This document shows, piece after piece, positions 7,396 to 10,531 of a stretch of 10,531 nt of DNA. Every line of letters begins with the position of its first letter. The stretch's first letter is position 1. Location: NCBI GenBank assembly GCA_002394535.1, contig DGUG01000007.1, positions 1 to 10,531 of the forward strand, read 5' to 3'. The notes under the pieces were generated by a model. The model was not told where the DNA came from and searched no databases. It saw only the letters and a list, made by a program, of their open reading frames with translations. The position numbers and the translations under genes are program-made. This stretch comes from Lachnospiraceae bacterium UBA4316. GTDB taxonomy: Bacteria > Bacillota > Clostridia > Lachnospirales > Lachnospiraceae.

Positions 7396-8286
7396 TCAGT
7401 TTTTTTCGATATTCTCTCTTATATGCTCCACATATCTTCCTGCTGCCGGGGATGGCAAGTGGTCTTCCGGATATATGAGCACATATGTTGTCATTCTCTT
7501 CGGATGAGAGATTTCCTTAATAAGAACAGAATCGTCATGGACCAGATCCGCAACCGCCTCCGGGTATATCGCAACCCCCACATTCTTCTCGCAAAGTTCA
7601 TATGCACTTGTTGCATTTGCGATTCTCGCCCGGATTGAAGGCATAACCCCCGTAGGCGCAAACCAGTCTTCTATCTCCTGCAGACGGGACTCTCTCGACG
7701 GAATGATAAGATCATATCCACCGAGTTTTTCAAGTGGTACAGTCCTGCCCTTCATCTTTGCAAGCGGATGTGTGCGTGAGAAAATCGCAACCCACGCTTC
7801 CGTATATACCGGCATACTGTGCAAACCCTGCGGATCAAAAGGCTCCATAATTATACCCACATCTGCCAGCCCGTTCCTGACACGCTGTGTGACCTCATCG
7901 GAATTCCCGTTCCAGATATTATATTGAACCTGAGGATACTTTTCGGAAAAAGATGATATAAAACCTGCTGTAAGTCTCGGCGCTTTTCCTTCCACCTGTG
8001 CGATATAGACAGTACCTTTTAAGCCCGTATGCATTTCCCTTATATCTTCAACGGAAGCGTCAGCCAGCGCTATGATACGGTTGGCATAGGTTCTGAATCT
8101 GATTCCTTCTTCCGTAAGCTGCAGGGTGTGATGCTCTCTTACAAACAGTTTTGTTCCCACCTCATCTTCAAGATCCTTGATCTGGCGGCTTAGCGGCGGC
8201 TGCGCTATCATGAGTTTTTCGGCAGCACGGGTAAAGTTCATCTCTTCACATACCGCAAGAAAATATCTTAAATGCCGAAGTTCCAT
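7396..8286 (-). CDS. LysR-type transcriptional regulator (CatM/BenM/CynR-like)
   Basis: 296 residues, normal length for the family. It opens MELRHLRYFLAVCEEMNFTR with the winged helix-turn-helix at about 18-50 (RAAEKLMIAQPPLSRQIKDL, then LEDEVGTKLF), closely resembling the CatM/BenM/CynR group. A linker helix follows (to about 85), then the substrate-binding-like co-inducer domain from about 91 onward. The ATG is preceded by AGGAG with a 7-nt spacer, so the start is secure. A promoter (8337-8365) and a perfect ATAC-N7-GTAT operator (8315-8329) lie directly upstream. The operator falls at the predicted start point, which suggests autorepression. The divergent plus-strand microprotein gene is the natural target, since LysR regulators usually control the adjacent divergent gene. 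The inducer cannot be deduced; no metabolic operon adjoins. Confidence 0.95.
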   Translation of the reverse strand: MELRHLRYFLAVCEEMNFTRAAEKLMIAQPPLSRQIKDLEDEVGTKLFVREHHTLQLTEEGIRFRTYANRIIALADASVEDIREMHTGLKGTVYIAQVEGKAPRLTAGFISSFSEKYPQVQYNIWNGNSDEVTQRVRNGLADVGIIMEPFDPQGLHSMPVYTEAWVAIFSRTHPLAKMKGRTVPLEKLGGYDLIIPSRESRLQEIEDWFAPTGVMPSIRARIANATSAYELCEKNVGVAIYPEAVADLVHDDSVLIKEISHPKRMTTYVLIYPEDHLPSPAAGRYVEHIRENIEKN

Positions 8287-8314
8287 AACACGACTCCTAT
8301 TTTAATCTTGTACT

Positions 8315-8329
8315 ATACCTGAAAGGTAT
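8315..8329. promoter_or_regulatory. LysR-type operator, ATAC-N7-GTAT
   Basis: The sequence ATACCTGAAAGGTAT is a perfect inverted repeat (ATACCT, 3 bp, AGGTAT) and fits the ATAC-N7-GTAT site of CatM/BenM-like regulators as well as the general T-N11-A rule. It lies between lysR and its predicted promoter, covering about +1 to +16 of the lysR transcript. Its centre (8322) is about 66 bp upstream of the predicted start of the divergent transcript, the usual place of a LysR recognition site. Confidence 0.75.
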
Positions 8330-8336
8330 CGTCACT

Positions 8337-8365
8337 ATTATATTATATGTATTTTACTATGTAAA
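8337..8365 (-). promoter_or_regulatory. Promoter of lysR
   Basis: On the minus strand TTTACA (complement of 8360-8365) and TATAAT (complement of 8337-8342) are separated by 17 bp, a near-consensus sigma-A promoter. Transcription would start near 8330, giving a leader of about 44 nt that begins in the ATAC-N7-GTAT operator. Its -35 box abuts the -35 box of the divergent promoter. Confidence 0.7.
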
Positions 8366-8381
8366 CATTTGGGCTTATTAT
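8353..8381 (+). promoter_or_regulatory. Promoter of the microprotein gene, with a palindrome over the -35
   Basis: TTTACT (8353-8358), a 17-bp spacer and TATTAT (8376-8381) form a moderate sigma-A promoter; transcription would start near 8388. The -35 is part of a perfect inverted repeat TTTAC-TAT-GTAAA (8353-8365) that also holds the lysR -35. Centred near -29, it is a candidate for the second, activation-type LysR contact. The less than ideal boxes fit a promoter that needs an activator. Confidence 0.5.
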
Positions 8382-8392
8382 ATGCTCAGAAA

Positions 8393-8408
8393 GAGGAAAT
8401 GATTCCTC
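8393..8408 (+). promoter_or_regulatory. Hairpin at the 5' end of the microprotein transcript
   Basis: GAGGAA and TTCCTC pair perfectly (6 bp) around an ATGA loop. It begins a few bases after the predicted transcript start, a place where hairpins often protect mRNA from 5' decay. It leaves the AAGGAGG ribosome site farther downstream free. Confidence 0.45.
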
Positions 8409-8451
8409 GGGGCAACAGGTTGAAGGTAAAAATAATAAGGAGGCGATTATT

Positions 8452-8523
8452 ATGTTGAAGAAATTTATGGAGTTTATCGAAGAGTATTACGAGGAGTTTT
8501 CACACTCAGAAAAGTGGTCATAA
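8452..8523 (+). CDS. 23-residue microprotein
   Basis: The frame starts MLKKFMEFIEEYYEEF and ends with Trp-Ser before TAA. An ideal AAGGAGG ribosome site stands 8 nt before the ATG. The peptide has six glutamates and three lysines among regularly spaced Leu, Phe, Ile and Tyr, as in an amphipathic acidic helix; there is no signal peptide, and it is too short and charged to span a membrane. It has a complete transcription unit: promoter at 8353-8381, leader hairpin, coding frame, a 7-bp hairpin formed around the stop codon (8521-8541), and a strong terminator at 8558-8584. The predicted transcript is about 197 nt. The unit diverges from lysR, whose operator is placed as for activation of this promoter. 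I recognise no family. The transcript might also work as a regulatory RNA, with the peptide as a second function. Confidence 0.65.
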   Translation: MLKKFMEFIEEYYEEFSHSEKWS

Positions 8524-8557
8524 GATAGCTGCAATATCTTATCTCTTATTACAAAGG

Positions 8558-8584
8558 CGGGCATCCTATGGATGCCCGTTTTTT
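8558..8584 (+). terminator. Intrinsic terminator of the microprotein gene
   Basis: CGGGCATCC (8558-8566) and GGATGCCCG (8570-8578) form a perfect 9-bp stem with a 3-nt loop, followed directly by six T (8579-8584). This is a strong factor-independent terminator for plus-strand transcripts. On the minus strand the hairpin is followed by CCTTTG rather than a T-run, so it should end the opposing HD-gene transcript only weakly. Confidence 0.93.
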
Positions 8585-8586
8585 AA

Positions 8587-9168
8587 CTAAAGGTTTCCCT
8601 TTTTTATATTTTCCCGAATTATCCGGTCTGTGATCTCATACAGTTTTTCGGAGCCAAGACGTGTTTTGGACTGCCTCTCGTATACACGGTCAGCTTTAAT
8701 TCCGTGTTCTTTCCAGTCTCCGCCGTTATTACTGTTATTTAAGATAAGCGGCTGCAGATTATCCATGGCATGAGCATATCTTGCCTCAGGACTTGCATTT
8801 TCTTCAAATTCATCAAACAAAGACATCAGTTCTTCTTTCTGGTCATCCGGAAGGATAGAGAAAATCCTCTGCTTTGCCTTTTCTTCCCGCTCTTTCTGGC
8901 TCTTAATGGCTTCATCGTCATAAGCATAGGTATCCCCTGCATCTATCTCCACTATGTCATGTATGAGGCACATAAGCATTACCTTTGAGATGTCCACATC
9001 TTCATTTGCATATTCCCTGAACAGATATGACATTATGGCCATATGCCATGCATGCTCCGCATCATTCTCATTCCTTCCGTGATCCGTAAGATGGGTTTGA
9101 CGGAATATGTTCTTCTCTTTGTCTATCTCAAGTGAAAAATCAATCTGTTTTTTTATTCTCTCGTCCAT
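8587..9168 (-). CDS. HD-domain phosphohydrolase, YfbR/HDDC2-like
   Basis: 193 residues. The HD metal-binding pattern is complete: H39 in NDAEHAWHMA, H70-D71 in CLIHDIVEIDAGD, and D136 in YAHAMDNLQP. The spacing and the surrounding sequence match the YfbR/HDDC2 group (COG1896), whose E. coli member is a 5'-deoxynucleotidase acting on dNMPs; substrate here is inferred only. The protein is cytoplasmic, with no membrane segment. The start is 34 nt downstream of the Dabb stop; a clear ribosome site is lacking (only GAAG near the ATG), so translation may be modest or coupled to the upstream gene. The stop lies two bases from the T-run of the opposing terminator. Confidence 0.9.
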   Translation of the reverse strand: MDERIKKQIDFSLEIDKEKNIFRQTHLTDHGRNENDAEHAWHMAIMSYLFREYANEDVDISKVMLMCLIHDIVEIDAGDTYAYDDEAIKSQKEREEKAKQRIFSILPDDQKEELMSLFDEFEENASPEARYAHAMDNLQPLILNNSNNGGDWKEHGIKADRVYERQSKTRLGSEKLYEITDRIIRENIKKGNL

Positions 9169-9202
9169 TTACTTCAATACCTGTTCTGCTTCTCCGGTCT
9201 GC

Positions 9203-9505
9203 CTAAACTTCGTAATCCATACAAACCCTGCTTGCGGTAAATGGTCTGACCTTGGTATTTGCAACATCTACATGACTCGGATGTACAGCATACCCTTTCA
9301 ATGCCTCTTCGTTTTCGAAGGTTGAATCTAACATCAGGTCGCAGTTGGAACTGGCAAGGGGATTGATATTGACCTTTATATCAATCAGTCCCGGAACAAC
9401 TCCCTTAAGACCCTCAAGGCCGCTCTTGATACCTGCCTTGATCCCGGCTATCTGATCATCCGAATACTCTTCCTTAAGTGTCCATAATATGACGTGTTTT
9501 ACCAT
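9203..9505 (-). CDS. Dabb (stress-responsive A/B barrel) domain protein
   Basis: 100 residues, the length of a single Dabb domain (ferredoxin-like dimeric alpha/beta barrel). It opens MVKHVILWTLKEEYSDDQ, the typical first strand and helix with the conserved His4. The second half has LDSTFENEEALKGYAVHPSH, the usual 'F.s.eal.gY..HP.H' pattern. Members are small cytoplasmic proteins of mostly unknown function; some are olivetolic acid cyclase-like or heat-stress induced, so no reaction can be assigned. The ATG has an excellent ribosome site (AGGAGG, complement of 9512-9517, 6 nt away), which directly follows the TAG of the 47-codon ORF. It probably shares a transcript with the HD gene below. Confidence 0.9.
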   Translation of the reverse strand: MVKHVILWTLKEEYSDDQIAGIKAGIKSGLEGLKGVVPGLIDIKVNINPLASSNCDLMLDSTFENEEALKGYAVHPSHVDVANTKVRPFTASRVCMDYEV

Positions 9506-9517
9506 TTCTAACCTCCT

Positions 9518-9661
9518 CTACGGCATGTGTTTTATATAAGCATCATAATATGCGTCTTCTTCCTTTTCAATATGCTTCTCGAGCAGAACATTGAAAAAAA
9601 GGCTTTTACGGCACATATTATCGTTAAGTGCATCGAGTTTTCCGTGATGGAGGATATACAT
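9518..9661 (-). CDS. Doubtful 47-residue ORF or gene remnant
   Basis: A frame of 47 codons starting MYILHHGKLDALNDN and ending YIKHMP. It reads like a genuine protein (helical, Lys/Glu/Tyr-rich C-terminus), yet no ribosome site precedes the ATG. The frame stays open upstream to a TAA at 9703-9701, with a GTG at 9691-9689 that also lacks a ribosome site. Its TAG directly abuts the Dabb ribosome site. It could be a small gene, or the C-terminal remnant of a decayed gene. I do not recognise the sequence. The 80 bases between it and the methyltransferase fusion (9662-9741) show only a weak imperfect hairpin and no clear signal. Confidence 0.35.
   Translation of the reverse strand: MYILHHGKLDALNDNMCRKSLFFNVLLEKHIEKEEDAYYDAYIKHMP
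9542..9570 (-). promoter_or_regulatory. Possible promoter of the Dabb-HD pair
   Basis: On the minus strand TTGAAA (complement of 9565-9570), 17 bp, and TATGAT (complement of 9542-9547) match the sigma-A consensus at 5 of 6 bases each. A start near 9535 would give a leader of about 30 nt holding the AGGAGG site. It lies inside the doubtful 47-codon ORF, which argues that this stretch may be regulatory rather than coding. Confidence 0.45.
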
Positions 9662-9741
9662 CAAAAACGTGACAACGATAGATGATGACACAACGGATGT
9701 TTATGCAGCGATCACCGGAGATCAGGTTTCGCTGACGAATA

Positions 9742-10371
9742 TTAACATTCTTCCCACTGATACTTCTTAAGATTCACCCTTCCATCCGTTACCTCAATAC
9801 CGTCAGCCATAAGAAGCTTTTCCTGCTCTCCGGCACCTCCGAAGGCAAATTCTCCGGCAAGTTCTCCCTTAGAATTGACCACTCTGAAGCAAGGTATATT
9901 ATCAGGATCAGGGTTCTTGTGTAATGCGTTTCCTACCGCTCGTGCCATCCTTTTATCCCCGGCAAGTTCCGCTATCTGACCATATGTTGCAACCTTTCCT
10001 TTCGGAATCTTTTTAACCGCTTCATAAATCCTTTTGGTCGGATTATCAGAGATCAGGTCATAACTCTCAGCTATCATACACTTGATATCACGATCCGGAA
10101 TGCTCCCATCCAGAATAATTGTGTTCCAATGTTCCTTGTTCTGGTGATATCCGGGTATGACCGATTCGTAAATATCCCGCCAGAAAAATGCCTTACCCGG
10201 ATCCACCTTTACATTAAGATTAACGAACCCTTCTCTCTCATATGTCCAAAGGAATGCCTTCTTGTTTCCCCTATACCTCACCAGTTGCCAGTTGTTATCG
10301 TGAAACGGAGCATCCTGGTAGGTATCCGGAAAAGAAAGCCCGTAGTTAAGTGCTTGTTCTCTTGTCTTCAT
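9742..10371 (-). CDS. MmcQ/YjbR domain fused to an O6-alkylguanine-DNA alkyltransferase-like domain
   Basis: 209 residues, two domains. Residues 1-105 are an MmcQ/YjbR (DUF419) domain: FPDTYQDAPFHDNNWQLVR, RGNKKAFLW, then HWNTIILDGSIPD; this fold is DNA-binding-like, function unsettled. Residues 110-205 are the helical DNA-binding and active-site domain of the Ogt/MGMT family: IPKGKVATYGQIAELAG (122-138), the base-flipping Arg in RMARAVGNAL (Arg144), and the active site IPCFRVVNSKGEL with Cys161. Family enzymes move an alkyl group from guanine O6 onto this Cys. The usual PCHRV His is Phe162 here, and the Glu of the triad appears to be Asp190 (ADG). The Cys is kept, unlike in the ATL proteins, which have Trp. 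DNA repair or damage sensing is likely, but activity is uncertain. The start matches the normal MmcQ N-terminus and overlaps the upstream frame by 26 nt. Confidence 0.92.
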   Translation of the reverse strand: MKTREQALNYGLSFPDTYQDAPFHDNNWQLVRYRGNKKAFLWTYEREGFVNLNVKVDPGKAFFWRDIYESVIPGYHQNKEHWNTIILDGSIPDRDIKCMIAESYDLISDNPTKRIYEAVKKIPKGKVATYGQIAELAGDKRMARAVGNALHKNPDPDNIPCFRVVNSKGELAGEFAFGGAGEQEKLLMADGIEVTDGRVNLKKYQWEEC

Positions 10372-10531
10372 GATACTTATCTGTACGCCTTCGCTCTTCC
10401 CTGATCAATTCTCTGTCCCGTTCCCAGCTCTTCATATACTTGATCCCCATCCCAGGCTTGTTCTTTGTGTGCCTGACTATATTGTTCAGCTTATCCGTGT
10501 TGTCGTCCGTAACGTTCTCGTCTTTACTGTC
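10346..10531 (-). CDS. C-terminal end of an Rpn/PD-(D/E)XK nuclease-transposase-like protein (partial)
   Basis: An open frame enters from the window edge and gives 61 residues before TAA. The stretch MGIKYMKSWERDRELIREER resembles the region near the C-terminus of Rpn family recombination-promoting nucleases (PD-(D/E)XK transposase family), which are common in Lachnospiraceae. The catalytic part lies outside the window. The long repetitive 'REEGREEG' tail often seen in that family is missing; the frame ends soon after, and its last 26 nt overlap the start of the methyltransferase fusion. It may be an intact short form, or a frame-shifted end. The family call rests on this short motif only. 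Confidence 0.5.
   Translation of the reverse strand, partial: DSKDENVTDDNTDKLNNIVRHTKNKPGMGIKYMKSWERDRELIREERRRTDKYHEDKRTST

Noticed and set aside
8558..8584. Terminator acting equally in both directions for the microprotein and HD genes.
   Set aside because: On the minus strand the stem is followed by CCTTTG, not a T-run, so strong termination is supported only for the plus strand.
9648..9770. Plus-strand open frame of about 40 codons with a protein-like Thr/Asp-rich reading (contains TTIDDDTTDVYAA).
   Set aside because: It has no ATG and no ribosome site, and its last part is antisense to the secure end of the alkyltransferase fusion gene. Chance or a relic is likelier than a gene.

Overview
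The window looks like a chromosomal segment of a Clostridia-type Firmicute, most likely a member of Lachnospiraceae. The reasons are AGGAG-type ribosome sites, closely packed genes, a moderately AT-rich base composition judged by eye, and protein types typical of that family (a non-flagellar FapA/DUF342 protein, a zinc-ribbon TPR membrane protein, a GT-C transferase, and an MmcQ/YjbR-methyltransferase fusion). Every gene but one is read from the minus strand. No tRNA, rRNA, CRISPR array, prophage or complete insertion sequence was seen.

Read along the minus strand (from 10531 down to 1), the right end starts with the C-terminal tail of a protein resembling Rpn/PD-(D/E)XK nuclease-transposase proteins. 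It overlaps an MmcQ/YjbR-methyltransferase fusion gene. After a poorly explained spacer holding a doubtful 47-codon ORF and a possible promoter come a Dabb-domain gene and an HD-domain phosphohydrolase gene. A LysR-type regulator gene lies farther down.

Between the HD and lysR genes (8287-8586) is the most information-dense stretch. It holds the only plus-strand gene, a 23-residue microprotein ORF with an ideal ribosome site, preceded by its own promoter and a leader hairpin and closed by a strong intrinsic terminator. It diverges from lysR. A perfect ATAC-N7-GTAT LysR-type operator lies just downstream of the predicted lysR start point and about 66 bp upstream of the predicted microprotein start point. 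That is the classical geometry for an autorepressed LysR regulator activating a divergent target, so the tiny gene is the probable regulatory target.

Below lysR an extended -10 promoter drives valS (valyl-tRNA synthetase). Four compactly arranged genes follow: a FapA/DUF342-type polymer-forming protein, a 49-residue acidic protein whose start and stop both overlap its neighbours by ATGA, a zinc-ribbon/TPR/single-pass membrane protein, and a GT-C fold membrane glycosyltransferase. Overlaps and short gaps (22 nt, -4, -4, 9 nt) indicate one operon with translational coupling, possibly a cell-envelope module driven together with valS.

Between the GT-C stop and the start codon of the next gene, which the window edge cuts after its ATG, lies a 127-nt element that folds into a long interrupted helix closed by a three-way junction. 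A G.U pair that is possible only on the minus strand marks it as a minus-strand RNA. I could not match it to any riboswitch class I know. It is the best candidate for an undescribed cis-regulatory RNA here.
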